Shown: positions 53,830-62,467, counted from the stretch's first letter. The stretch is DNA of 64,000 bases from Solobacterium sp. (GCA_017432325.1 JAFRJJ010000081.1:1-64000), one strand, 5' to 3'. Translations and numbers: made by a program. The notes: generated by a model from the sequence alone, not told the origin.

Positions 53830-56108
53830 CGTTTTCTGAGTTTTAGTATCGTGTCTATGATCATCAGCAGGATGAATCCGGCTGTACCTGCGATCGTTGC
53901 GTACATTCCGGCTTTCAGTCCGACCGGAGTGAATGTGCCGACGATCTTGTTTGTTCCCGCAGTGACCGGGATGCCGATGAGGCCTCCGCTCACAGCATAT
54001 GTTTTAACCTGTCTGCCGTTGACCGTTACCGACCATCCTTTATGCCAGGGGACTGACATGACAGCAAATCCCGGCTCGTTTGCCGTGATCGTCGCATAGA
54101 AGTTGTTCCCGTCCGGAACAGCTTCTTCAAATCCCGTGATCTCTTCATTTCCCAGCAGTGCTTTGATCTCATCATAGTCATCCGGGTGAACGATCAGCAC
54201 TGACCGGAGCAGGCCGGTCATGGACGGATCATAGTCATCATACGTCATGATGTCCGTATAGGTTTTACCGAAGTTATAATAATCTTCATTTCTGTATACC
54301 GGCATGCCTGCGTAATCTGTGATGTATTCCGCGTTGGTAAACGGTACCTGGCTTTTTTCCGCGACGACTGCGTATTTCGTAGAGACCAGAGTCATGATAT
54401 CGGGATTCGTGATATTGAAGGTCCATGGCAGATAGTCCTGTACATGTTCCTGATCGAGAAGCTTGAGATCATTCGTGCTGGCTGTGTATGTACTGTCATA
54501 GGCCATCAATCCCATCAGATCATAGTAGAGGTTGAAATTTGTGCTCAGGCCCCAATAGACGCCCCAGGAATCGATATAGTGCCTGACGACTTCCTGACGG
54601 CTTTCAGGGTCAAACTGCGCGACCCATTCCTGATAATAGCCTTTTTCACCGAGAATAGATGCAGTGCGGTCCATATCCACCTTGTTCAGATAATTGAATG
54701 AAGGGGAACCGAAATATGTAAACCACGATACCAGACACAGTTCCGCCAGGATGACGGGCAGCAGGACTTTCGTTATCCGGTAATACAGGGCAGCTCCTGT
54801 GACCAGAAGCGACGGCAGACAGATCAGTACCAGATAATAGTCGTCTTTGATCAATGACAGTTCTTTGCCATCCGCAATTGCGATCAGGGCAGTACCTGCC
54901 GCAAGTACGATGGAAGCTGCCAGCAGCGACCAAAGGAGTACATGCCGGTCCATGTCAGGCTCCTCGATCAGCGGCAGGATCATTGCGATCAGGAAGAAGC
55001 TGACTGAGCCGAGCCAGCGGAAGGAAGGCTCACTGAACCCGTGCATTGCGCTGGACAGGATCGGAATCAGAGCGACAAGCGATATAACGATCATAGAGAT
55101 CAGAGAACTCTTTTCCCTGTGCTTTCCGAACAGATACTGCGGGACCATCAGGGAACAGAGGGAAGATCCCCAGAGGAATACTGCCATGACAGAGTAGTTT
55201 TCCGTATTGTAGGAATAAAGCTTCGAAATTTCCGCGCCTCTGTTTGCCAGCATGCTGGTAGGGGTGAACAGCCCTGTCAGGTAATCGAGATACGGAAGCA
55301 CTGATTCAAAGACCAGTGTAGCGCTCCTGGCTCCGACACGGGAATTGGACAGGATGGAGATCGCTTCCGGCACTACAACAACACCGCTCATGGCAAATCC
55401 GATCAGGTAGCAACCGATCAGCTTGAAGGCGGATGCCCACATGCCTTTCATGGTGTGATACTCGCGGTCCCACCGCCAGATAAAGTAAAGAATGGTAAAC
55501 AGTGATACAGAATAGAAGAGGTAATAATTGTTGACGAACAGGAAGAAGACCATCAGGATAAACAGTCCTTTTTTTCTGTCCATGATATATCTGTCGATCC
55601 CTGCGAAATACAGCGGCAGGAAGACAAAGAAGGACGCGAAGAACGGATGCATCATCGTCTGCAGGTTGTAGGCGCTGAACGCGAAGATCAATGATCCGGT
55701 CAGCTTCGTCCGTCTGCTGTAATGATTGACTGACGCGTAATACAGGAAACAGAATCCCGCTGTCAGGAATTTCAGATATGTCTGGATCGTAATGATATCC
55801 GTATATGGCATGTCCGTCAGGGCAAACGGATAATCAAACGGATCCTGGAAATAGAACAGTTTGGTAGAGTAGAAGTCATTCCCCAGAAAGCTTGACCAGC
55901 TCCAGAAGGGAAGTGTTCCGCTGTTCCGCCAGTTCTGCAGTATCGTTCTGAGATTTTCAAAGTTCGATGCGTACAGTGTCCGCATATCCCAGTCCAGGAT
56001 GAAAGCACGTCCCGTCCTCAGATACGGAACGAATATCACTGCACATACGATATTCAGGAGTACTGCCAGCAGCAGTACTGTCACGATGCTGTTTTCTTTC
56101 TGTTTCAT
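53826..56108 (-). CDS. YfhO family membrane protein (GT-C-like glycosyltransferase)
   Basis: The 760-residue protein has the YfhO layout: N-terminal helix, an outer loop with ILDWDMRTLYASNF and PFWSWSSFLGNDF (Asp and Trp residues typical of the GT-C active site), about 12 helices, and a C-terminal outer domain (about 480-730) ending with a last helix and basic tail LKLRKR. The family is thought to add sugars, for example glucose or GlcNAc, to teichoic acids or other surface polymers using polyprenyl-phosphate donors. It is alone on the minus strand, with only short overlap-free gaps. The ATG at 56108 has no strong ribosome binding site. A GtrB-like enzyme in the window could supply its donor. 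Confidence 0.85.
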   Translation of the reverse strand: MKQKENSIVTVLLLAVLLNIVCAVIFVPYLRTGRAFILDWDMRTLYASNFENLRTILQNWRNSGTLPFWSWSSFLGNDFYSTKLFYFQDPFDYPFALTDMPYTDIITIQTYLKFLTAGFCFLYYASVNHYSRRTKLTGSLIFAFSAYNLQTMMHPFFASFFVFLPLYFAGIDRYIMDRKKGLFILMVFFLFVNNYYLFYSVSLFTILYFIWRWDREYHTMKGMWASAFKLIGCYLIGFAMSGVVVVPEAISILSNSRVGARSATLVFESVLPYLDYLTGLFTPTSMLANRGAEISKLYSYNTENYSVMAVFLWGSSLCSLMVPQYLFGKHREKSSLISMIVISLVALIPILSSAMHGFSEPSFRWLGSVSFFLIAMILPLIEEPDMDRHVLLWSLLAASIVLAAGTALIAIADGKELSLIKDDYYLVLICLPSLLVTGAALYYRITKVLLPVILAELCLVSWFTYFGSPSFNYLNKVDMDRTASILGEKGYYQEWVAQFDPESRQEVVRHYIDSWGVYWGLSTNFNLYYDLMGLMAYDSTYTASTNDLKLLDQEHVQDYLPWTFNITNPDIMTLVSTKYAVVAEKSQVPFTNAEYITDYAGMPVYRNEDYYNFGKTYTDIMTYDDYDPSMTGLLRSVLIVHPDDYDEIKALLGNEEITGFEEAVPDGNNFYATITANEPGFAVMSVPWHKGWSVTVNGRQVKTYAVSGGLIGIPVTAGTNKIVGTFTPVGLKAGMYATIAGTAGFILLMIIDTILKLRKR

Positions 56109-56127
56109 GTTTCATTATTATATCATC

Positions 56128-56242
56128 GAACTGTATGAACATACGCAAAAGCGTTGAAAAGGCGGTCCTGAACCGGTTTCAAACCGGATGGACAGAACTG
56201 ATCCTGAAGATGTCAAAATGATGAAAATAGCGTATGATTATT
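56128..56242 (+). promoter_or_regulatory. Twin regulatory element, copy A (upstream of the 56482 gene)
   Basis: Two conserved blocks, 27 bases at 56128-56154 and 28 bases at 56215-56242, lie exactly 60 bases apart, and both recur at 58192-58306 with the same distance. Block 1 has the overlapping palindromes GTATG-AA-CATAC and ACGC-AAAA-GCGT. Block 2 has TATGAT (56233-56238) as a likely -10. CATACGC in block 1 is the reverse complement of GCGTATG in block 2. The -35 region is poor, which fits an activated promoter. The predicted transcript has a leader of about 235 bases before the ATG at 56482; it contains a perfect palindrome CAGACCGGTCTG (56297-56308). Confidence 0.6.
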
Positions 56243-56481
56243 TGCAATAAGGATTTCTGTGACCGGTCTTCCGGCCGCAGTGCCTTGTTGGCATAACAGA
56301 CCGGTCTGCCGAAAGATATATCCAGCTGCTGAAAAATGCCGCAGATGTCTGAAGAGATACGGATCTGATTCGGGTGCCTGCGAATGAAGGTTCAGCTGAA
56401 CTCTCTGTTTTGCGTTTGTTTCGTACAGGCGTAAGGAAGCGGGGATGACTGTCCTGCAGCACGCTCAGGCAGGAGGTAATT

Positions 56482-57987
56482 ATGAATCCTGATAAGAAAT
56501 TCCGGAATCTGTCATTTTTGATAGTTCTGCTGTTTATACTGTCCCTGGTACCGATCATCGCTCTGATGTTTTATGCGCATCCGTTTGCGGATGAATATAC
56601 GGAACCGGTCGGAGTGTATTTTGCGCTGAAGAGCGGAAAAGGCATAGCCGGGATGACAGCAGCCGCATGGCAGTCAATGATAAGAAATTATATGACCTGG
56701 CAGGGAACGTATTCCGCCAAATTCGTGATGGCAATGAATCCGTCGGTTTTCGGTGACCGGTATTATTATCTTGGAATACTGACGGTTTTTTCTGCCGCGC
56801 TTCTGGAACATTTCTTTTTTCTGTATGTGCTTCTCTGCCGGATCCTCAAATTCAGAAAAAGTGAATGGATGATCGTGTCCTGCGTGACATTCCTGATCGG
56901 TGTGCATTTTATGCCTGATCCGACACAGGGAATCTTCTGGTTTGAGAGTTCGTCGTATTATCTGGGCTTCTACGGGCTCGGGCTGCTGTCGCTGGGATTA
57001 TGCCTGCTGGCCGCTGTCAGTACGGCACCGGGAAGATCTTATGTATATATGATCATATCCTGTCTGACTGCTTTCCTGACAGCAGGCGGAAATATGCAGT
57101 CAGGCATGCTGTTTGCGTTTGCGTTTCTCGCAGCTGTCATTGTTTCCTTTTATGTGCGGAATCCAAACAGATTCAGAACGATACCGCCTTTAGCTGTATT
57201 TCTTGCAGGTTTCCTGATCAGTGTCATGGCGCCGGGAAATGCTGTAAGGGGAAAAGGCAGCTATTCCGGAATCGGACCTGTGATGACTGTTTATAAGTCC
57301 CTTCATCAGGCTTGTGTTCTGCTTGACGGGTGGAGAAACCTGTTTATGATATCTCTCCTGATCGGCCTGGTCCTCCCGGTATGCATGCGCGCTGTGAAAC
57401 GTATTGATTTCAGATTTCCCTATCCGCTGCTGATCACCATATATCTGTTCGGAATGTTTTCCTGTCAGTTTGCGCCGTCATTTTACGCGTACGATATGAT
57501 CGGTCCGCTGAGATCGGTCAACCCGATCTATATCAGTTTTGTCCTGCTGACAGTATTCCTCATTTATTACTGGTGCGGCTGGCTTTATGAAAAGATCAAA
57601 GATTTCGGGATGTATCAAAGCTTTGATTACGAACGTTTCTATGCATGGTATTTCCCGAAGGGGATCCTGCTGACGGCTCTCCTGTTCGGTATCGGCTGTA
57701 TTTCAAGCGACAGACTGTCTTATATCACAGGTGTCAGTGCCCTGACATCGCTGGTCAGCGGTGAAGCACAGACTTATGATGCCGAACGCTTTGAACGGGA
57801 AAGGATCTTTCTTGAAAATGAGGGTTCGAAAACCGATATGGTGATCGATGATCTGTCCGCTAAGCCTTATCTTCTGTATTTTGCGGATGGTGAACCGAAG
57901 GCAGACAGTACAAACTGGATCAACAGGGGAATCAGTACTTATTACGGATTCGAATCATTGACGAAGAAAGAAAACGGCTCCGATTGA
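56482..57987 (+). CDS. DUF6056-like membrane protein
   Basis: The 501-residue protein has about 11 helices and an outer loop near the start with HPFADEYTEP, whose acidic residues fit the GT-C active site. It shares MTWQGTYSAKFV, FWFESSSYYLGFY and MAPGNAVRG with the DUF6056-like gene at 49076, but it lacks that protein's C-terminal domain. It probably adds a sugar to a surface glycan from a polyprenyl-phosphate donor. AGGAGG precedes the start. It is the only gene on its transcript: copy A of the twin element is upstream, and its stop codon is inside the terminator at 57971. Confidence 0.65.
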   Translation: MNPDKKFRNLSFLIVLLFILSLVPIIALMFYAHPFADEYTEPVGVYFALKSGKGIAGMTAAAWQSMIRNYMTWQGTYSAKFVMAMNPSVFGDRYYYLGILTVFSAALLEHFFFLYVLLCRILKFRKSEWMIVSCVTFLIGVHFMPDPTQGIFWFESSSYYLGFYGLGLLSLGLCLLAAVSTAPGRSYVYMIISCLTAFLTAGGNMQSGMLFAFAFLAAVIVSFYVRNPNRFRTIPPLAVFLAGFLISVMAPGNAVRGKGSYSGIGPVMTVYKSLHQACVLLDGWRNLFMISLLIGLVLPVCMRAVKRIDFRFPYPLLITIYLFGMFSCQFAPSFYAYDMIGPLRSVNPIYISFVLLTVFLIYYWCGWLYEKIKDFGMYQSFDYERFYAWYFPKGILLTALLFGIGCISSDRLSYITGVSALTSLVSGEAQTYDAERFERERIFLENEGSKTDMVIDDLSAKPYLLYFADGEPKADSTNWINRGISTYYGFESLTKKENGSD

Positions 57988-57999
57988 TGCCGTTTTTTT
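57971..57999 (+). terminator. Rho-independent terminator after the 56482 gene
   Basis: AAAACGGC (57971-57978) pairs with GCCGTTTT (57989-57996), followed by more T. The stop codon TGA is in the loop. Confidence 0.8.
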
Positions 58000-58127
58000 G
58001 GCGTGTCTGAATGAAGGATATGAATAGGTAAGATCCCGGTATCGGGAAGTATTTCGGCACAGTGAATCATATGGCTGCGTATTCCGGAAGAGGTTTTCAG
58101 TTCATAGTACACACTGGTGCTGTGAGA

Positions 58128-58160
58128 GGACAGGAGTTGATCAATCCTGTCCGGTTTTTT
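58128..58160 (+). terminator. Strong terminator with no gene in front of it
   Basis: GGACAGGA (58128-58135) pairs with TCCTGTCC (58145-58152), then GGTTTTTT. It lies about 130 bases after the terminator of the 56482 gene. No credible reading frame fills the space, so it could end a short RNA or be a back-up terminator. Confidence 0.7.
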
Positions 58161-58191
58161 CATCAGCTGTCAAAGATAAATTCAAAGCACT

Positions 58192-58306
58192 GAACTGTAT
58201 GAACATACGCAAAAGCGTGCAAAAAAGTATTCTGCAGTAAGATCTGTCTCCGGGGCAAAAGGAACTGTTGCTGATGATAAAATGCTGAAAATAGCGTATG
58301 ATTATT
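58192..58306 (+). promoter_or_regulatory. Twin regulatory element, copy B (upstream of the 58324 gene)
   Basis: Block 1 (58192-58218) is identical to copy A over 27 bases, and block 2 (58279-58306) differs at one of 28. The 60 bases between have diverged. TATGAT at 58297-58302 is the likely -10, giving a start about 15 bases before the ATG at 58324 and just in front of AAGGTGA. The shared CATACGC/GCGTATG inverted halves point to one regulator for both operons. Confidence 0.65.
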
Positions 58307-58323
58307 AACAGTAAGGTGAACAC

Positions 58324-59298
58324 ATGACAAAAATATCTATCGTAACGCCTTGTTACTACAACGGAATGAATCTTCCGGAAACTTATGAAGCAGTGAAAAG
58401 AGATGTCTTTGATGTCCGGAAGGATATCGATTTTGAATGGGTGCTCGTAGATGACGGATCAGGTGATGATACGCTTTTCCAGGCAGTCAAAATACAGAAA
58501 CAGGATCCCCGGGTAAAGGTCGTCAAGCTTTCCCGCAATTTCGGTGAATTCAGGGCGATCGTAGCCGGCATGAGCCAGGCTGAAGGCGAAGCTGTCGCTG
58601 TCATCAGCGCAGACCTCCAGGATCCGCCTGATCTGATCCCGGAAATGCTGGCGTCATGGGAAAAGGGAAATCTCGTGAACCTGGCTGTCAGAAAAGACAG
58701 GGAAGAATCCGCGCTCAAGAACTGGTTTGCGGATACCTATTATAAACTTGTCAGGAAATGGGTGGAACCCAATTACCCGAAACGGGGATTTGACTTCTTC
58801 CTGATCGATAAGAAGGTCGCCGATGAGCTGGTGGAAATGCAGGAAAAAAATTCCAGCATCTACCTGCAGCTGATCTGGCTCGGATATGAACCGACGACTA
58901 TCGAGTATACAAGACGCGACCGTGAGAAGGGCAAGTCCATGTGGACATATGCCAAGAGGATCAATCTGTTTATCGATACGTTCATCGTATTCTCAAACAA
59001 GCCGATCCGCTTTATCACCTGCTCGGGCGTGATCATCAGCTTCATCGGTCTGCTGAGCGCGATCTACTTTATCATTGATAAACTGAAGAACAACGTGGCC
59101 TCAGGCTGGACTTCACTGATGGTGGTGATATTGATGCTGTCGGGATTCCAGATGGTGATGCTCGGCATTATCGGTGAATATATGTGGAGGAATCTGGATG
59201 AGTCCAGAAACAGGCCTCTGTATGTCATAGAAAAAGTACTCAAAAAGGAGGATGTCAGTTATGAACATCATGGCGAACAATCTGAAACGAATGTATGA
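58324..59298 (+). CDS. Polyprenyl-phosphate glycosyltransferase (GtrB/ArnC-like), copy 1
   Basis: The 324-residue protein has the GT2 domain KISIVTPCYYNGMNLPETY, LVDDGSGDDT and ISADLQDPPDLIPEM (the DXD site), then two C-terminal membrane helices (about 228-250 and 264-286), as in GtrB and ArnC. Such enzymes make polyprenyl-phosphate sugars used outside the membrane. With FdtB- and FdtA-like genes right behind it, the sugar may be an amino sugar or the protein may supply the YfhO and DUF6056-like proteins. The start follows AAGGTGA. It overlaps the FdtB-like gene. Its promoter is copy B of the twin element. Confidence 0.9.
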   Translation: MTKISIVTPCYYNGMNLPETYEAVKRDVFDVRKDIDFEWVLVDDGSGDDTLFQAVKIQKQDPRVKVVKLSRNFGEFRAIVAGMSQAEGEAVAVISADLQDPPDLIPEMLASWEKGNLVNLAVRKDREESALKNWFADTYYKLVRKWVEPNYPKRGFDFFLIDKKVADELVEMQEKNSSIYLQLIWLGYEPTTIEYTRRDREKGKSMWTYAKRINLFIDTFIVFSNKPIRFITCSGVIISFIGLLSAIYFIIDKLKNNVASGWTSLMVVILMLSGFQMVMLGIIGEYMWRNLDESRNRPLYVIEKVLKKEDVSYEHHGEQSETNV

Positions 59299-60361
59299 CC
59301 AGCACGCGGATGAATTTGAAGCCAAGGCTCTGGAAGTTCTGAGAAGCGGATGGTATATCCTCGGAAATGAACTGAGATCCTTTGAAGGGGAATTCGCGCA
59401 GTACATCGGTTCGAAGTATTGTGTAGGCCTGGCCAGCGGACTGGACGCGCTCTGGATCGCGTTCCGCGCACTGGGCATCGGAGTCGGTGACGAAGTGATC
59501 GTCAGTTCCAATGCTTACATTGCATGTGTCATGGGCATTACGATGAACAATGCTTCACCTGTGTTTGTCGAGCCTGATCAGTACGGCAACATTGATGCGG
59601 AAAAGATCGAAGAAAAGATCACGGATAAAACAAAGGCGATCCTTGCGGTACACCTGTACGGTCAGAGCTGCGATATGACAAAGATCATGGAGCTTGCGGA
59701 GAAATATGACCTGAAGGTCGTGGAAGACTGCGCGCAGAGCCACGGTACAGAATGGCAGGGCAGAAAGACCGGAACATTCGGTGATATCGCATGCTTCAGT
59801 TTCTATCCGACGAAGAACCTCGGTGCCTTCGGTGACGGCGGTGCCATTACTACGGATGACGAAGGATACGCTGATGCGATCAGAACGATCCGCAATTACG
59901 GCAGTAAGGTTCATTACCAGAACGAAGTTGTCGGCACCAACAGCCGTCTCGATGAACTGCAGGCAGGCCTGCTGAGAGTCAAACTGAAGTACCTGGATGA
60001 ACTGAACGCGGAACGCATGGCCATTGCAAAGCGTTATGATACAGAGGTCCATAACCCCTGGATCACATATCTGCCGACAAGACCCGGTTCAAACAATATC
60101 TACCATCAGTATGAAATACTCAGCCCGTACCGGGATGAACTGATCGAATATCTGCTGGCAAAAGGCATCCATACGATCATCCATTATCCGATCCCGCCGC
60201 ATCTTTCCAATGCCTATAAGTATCTGGGCTTTGTGAAGGGTGATCTGCCGGTCGCTGAGAAATACGCAGACACGATCCTGTCGCTGCCGATGTACAACGG
60301 TATAACAGAAGAAGAACAGACCTATGTGATCAATGCACTGAATGCATTCAGAACGGAGTGA
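59261..60361 (+). CDS. fdtB: FdtB/QdtB-like sugar aminotransferase (DegT/DnrJ/EryC1/StrS)
   Basis: The 366-residue PLP enzyme shows GLASGLDALWIAFRALGIG, AVHLYGQSCDM, DCAQSHG and FYPTKNLGAFGDGG with the Schiff-base lysine (Lys185). The opening region and the company of an FdtA-like isomerase point to dTDP-3-keto-6-deoxy-hexose amination, giving dTDP-Fuc3N or dTDP-Qui3N. The ATG at 59261 fits AAGGAGG at 59245-59251; the ATG at 59252 is too near. It overlaps the end of the transferase gene by 38 bases and is 3 bases from the FdtA-like gene. RmlA and RmlB, which make the precursor, are not in the window. Confidence 0.82.
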   Translation: MNIMANNLKRMYDQHADEFEAKALEVLRSGWYILGNELRSFEGEFAQYIGSKYCVGLASGLDALWIAFRALGIGVGDEVIVSSNAYIACVMGITMNNASPVFVEPDQYGNIDAEKIEEKITDKTKAILAVHLYGQSCDMTKIMELAEKYDLKVVEDCAQSHGTEWQGRKTGTFGDIACFSFYPTKNLGAFGDGGAITTDDEGYADAIRTIRNYGSKVHYQNEVVGTNSRLDELQAGLLRVKLKYLDELNAERMAIAKRYDTEVHNPWITYLPTRPGSNNIYHQYEILSPYRDELIEYLLAKGIHTIIHYPIPPHLSNAYKYLGFVKGDLPVAEKYADTILSLPMYNGITEEEQTYVINALNAFRTE

Positions 60362-60364
60362 CAT

Positions 60365-60775
60365 ATGGAACTGTACAGAATGCTCGTATTCAATGAGCTT
60401 GGTGATGAAAGAGGCAATCTGGTCGCAATCGAAGGCGGCCAGGATATCCCGTTTGAGATCCAGCGCGTCTTCTACATGTACGGGACGGACAATACGATGG
60501 TCAGGGGGAAGCACGCAAACAGGCAGTCACAGTTTGTCCTGATCAATGTCAGCGGATCCAGCAGGATCAGGATCACGGACGGAAAGGGGCATGAGGCTGT
60601 TGTTTCTCTCGACAAGCCAAGGACCGGCGTATTCATTCCGCGGATGATCTGGAAGGAAATGTATGACTTCTCCGATGACTCCGTACTGCTCTGCCTGACG
60701 GACACGCATTATGACGGTTCGGAATATATCCGTGACTTTGATGCATATGTCAGGGAAGTCAACGAGGAAGCCTGA
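60365..60775 (+). CDS. fdtA: FdtA/QdtA-like dTDP-4-keto-6-deoxyglucose 3,4-ketoisomerase
   Basis: The 136-residue protein is a small cupin of the WxcM/FdtA group. It has GDERGNLVAIEGG, MVRGKHANRQSQFVLI with the His that is usually catalytic (family HAH), GSSRIRITDGKGHEAVVSL and IPRMIWKEMYDFSDDSVLL, ending YDGSEYIRDFDAYV, all family features. It moves the keto group between C4 and C3, so that FdtB can aminate C3. It is 3 bases after the aminotransferase gene and followed by a strong terminator. Whether it makes the galacto or gluco isomer cannot be told. Confidence 0.88.
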   Translation: MELYRMLVFNELGDERGNLVAIEGGQDIPFEIQRVFYMYGTDNTMVRGKHANRQSQFVLINVSGSSRIRITDGKGHEAVVSLDKPRTGVFIPRMIWKEMYDFSDDSVLLCLTDTHYDGSEYIRDFDAYVREVNEEA

Positions 60776-60788
60776 AAAAACGGAACAT

Positions 60789-60823
60789 GAAAAGCAATTG
60801 CACAACCCGGCAATTGCTTTTTT
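60789..60823 (+). terminator. Rho-independent terminator after fdtA
   Basis: AAAAGCAATTG (60790-60800) pairs with CAATTGCTTTT (60811-60821), followed by more T. It closes the 58324-60775 operon. Confidence 0.85.
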
Positions 60824-60947
60824 GTGATATGACGGGTGAACCGCTGCACCCATGCGGTGATATCCGATGGCTCTTATGGGCGGAGTCCTCTTCGCTGGCA
60901 GACAGATCGGTTCCTGTGTTTCTTCTGGTCCTCCTGCAGTGAAACGG

Positions 60948-62315
60948 CTAATCGGACAGCCGTTTCAGATTCCTCCATCTTCCCGAGAAGAAATAAGGGA
61001 ATACCACCATGCCGTAGCCGTAGGAGGCGATGGCGGATCCGTACCAGTATCCCTGCAGTCCGAAACCAAGGATCGAACCGAGCAGTATGGTCAGACCGAT
61101 ACGAAGGATAAATCCCTCAGCGATGCCCATAATAAAGTTGATCCGTGACTGACCGAGTCCGTTGATCAGAGCAAGGCTGGGCGAACGTACGGAAAAACCC
61201 AGGAAGGTGATTGCGGCCACAGGGGCATACAGATGCGACATAGCCAGAACATCGGGATCACTGGCAAACAGTCCGAATACCATTTCCGGTACCGCCATGA
61301 TCCACAGGCTCAGCAGTGAGGTGAAGGCAAGCACTGTAAAGAAGTCGGTGAAGAAAACTCTTCTGACCCGGTCGGGTTTGCCGGCTCCGAAACTCTGACC
61401 GATAATCGAAGCGCCGGAAGTGTTGAGGGCATTTGCGACGATCAATGCGATGCTCGAAAGCTTGGCACCGGCGCCGGTGATCGCGGAAGCCGCAACACCG
61501 TAAGTGTTGACATGCGAGGATACAAACAGCGTGGAAATACTGGCAGCGCTTGTCTGTATTGCGATCGGAATACCAAGCTTCAGGATCTTTTTCATATTGT
61601 CCGGCACAATACGGAAACTGGAACGTCTGAAATCAAAGCAGAACTGTTCTTTATTCCGGTACAGATAGCTCAAGGCAAGGATCAGAGAGGTTCCCTGGGC
61701 AAGAACCGTCGCAATCGCTGCACCGGCCGGACCGATCCGGAAATAACCGACAAACAGAAGGTCGAGAATGATATTCATAATTGCAGCATACCCGATAAAG
61801 ATCATCGGATGGCGGGAATCGCCCATGCCTCTCAGGATCGCACTGACAGCGTTGTAGCCGAAGATAAATACCAGACCGAAGGAACAGCAGATCACATATG
61901 CTCTTGCACCGGCATAGGACAGTGCAGGTACATTGAGGATCCTGAGAAACGGATCGAGGGACAGGATGCTTATCAGCATCAGTCCGAGTCCGGAGATCAC
62001 AAGGAACGAGAACATTGTACCGATGACTTCATTCAGTTCCCTGCGTTTATTCGCACCGATATACTGGGAAACGATGATCTGACCGGCTGTCGCAAATCCC
62101 ATGCCGATAAAGGTATACAGATGCATGACATCACCGCCGACCGATACCGCGGACAAACCGGTGCTGCCTTCAAACCGTCCGACGATCATCATGTCCGCCA
62201 TGTTGTATATCGTCTGCAGAAGATTTGAGATCATAACGGGGATCGCCAGTCTGTAAAGTGTGAGAGCGGTATTGCCGACTGTCAGATCCCGGATCAGTTT
62301 CTTATTCTGTGCCAT
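60948..62315 (-). CDS. MATE family multidrug/polysaccharide-type exporter
   Basis: The 455-residue protein has 12 hydrophobic helices in the two-fold MATE pattern, with LYRLAIPVMISNLLQTIYNMAD at the start and a repeat near LGIPIAIQTSAASISTLF. The family exports cationic drugs or metabolites using sodium or proton gradients. It is on the opposite strand from the glycan operon and does not share a transcript with it. The ATG at 62315 has AAGGAG in front; a longer frame to 62417 is rejected. The leader contains a strong hairpin and a small overlapping reading frame, so expression may be regulated. Confidence 0.9.
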   Translation of the reverse strand: MAQNKKLIRDLTVGNTALTLYRLAIPVMISNLLQTIYNMADMMIVGRFEGSTGLSAVSVGGDVMHLYTFIGMGFATAGQIIVSQYIGANKRRELNEVIGTMFSFLVISGLGLMLISILSLDPFLRILNVPALSYAGARAYVICCSFGLVFIFGYNAVSAILRGMGDSRHPMIFIGYAAIMNIILDLLFVGYFRIGPAGAAIATVLAQGTSLILALSYLYRNKEQFCFDFRRSSFRIVPDNMKKILKLGIPIAIQTSAASISTLFVSSHVNTYGVAASAITGAGAKLSSIALIVANALNTSGASIIGQSFGAGKPDRVRRVFFTDFFTVLAFTSLLSLWIMAVPEMVFGLFASDPDVLAMSHLYAPVAAITFLGFSVRSPSLALINGLGQSRINFIMGIAEGFILRIGLTILLGSILGFGLQGYWYGSAIASYGYGMVVFPYFFSGRWRNLKRLSD

Positions 62316-62374
62316 AAATACTCCTTGAAACAAAACAGGGCGCTGCCATTGATTCGGCAGCACCCTGTGTGCAT
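62294..62374 (-). CDS. Candidate leader peptide overlapping the MATE start
   Basis: On the minus strand an ATG at 62374, preceded 4 bases by AGGAAG (complement of CTTCCT, 62379-62384), opens 26 codons that run through the leader hairpin and stop inside the MATE gene in another frame. This is the layout of a ribosome-controlled attenuator. The predicted transcription start lies very near the site, so its use is unsure. Confidence 0.3.
   Translation of the reverse strand: MHTGCCRINGSALFCFKEYLWHRIRN
62331..62368 (-). promoter_or_regulatory. Leader hairpin with T tract before the MATE gene (attenuator-like)
   Basis: Twelve base pairs with one mismatch form between 62335-62347 and 62356-62368 around an 8-base loop. 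On the minus strand it is followed by TTTTG and TTTC and then the AAGGAG site of the MATE gene. So it can act as a terminator inside the leader or as a structure that hides the ribosome binding site. Confidence 0.55.
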
Positions 62375-62388
62375 CCAGCTTCCTAGGT

Positions 62389-62417
62389 ATTCTAATTGAG
62401 TGACTGCATGAAAGCAA
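62389..62417 (-). promoter_or_regulatory. Promoter of the MATE gene
   Basis: On the minus strand TTGCTT (complement at 62412-62417), an exact 17-base spacer and TAGAAT (62389-62394) form a promoter. The predicted start is near 62382, giving a leader of about 67 bases that contains the hairpin. Confidence 0.6.
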
Positions 62418-62467
62418 GAGAAAAGCATTTATTTATGCAGCGTCATTAAGTTAAGACTTTCAGATGC

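Noticed and set aside
57942..58163. 73-residue minus-strand frame
   Set aside because: It runs across two terminators and the end of the 56482 gene, has no ribosome binding site and no recognisable motif.
62316..62417. Longer MATE reading frame
   Set aside because: The extra residues lack a membrane or known motif, and AAGGAG before 62315 sets the start. The region holds the leader hairpin.
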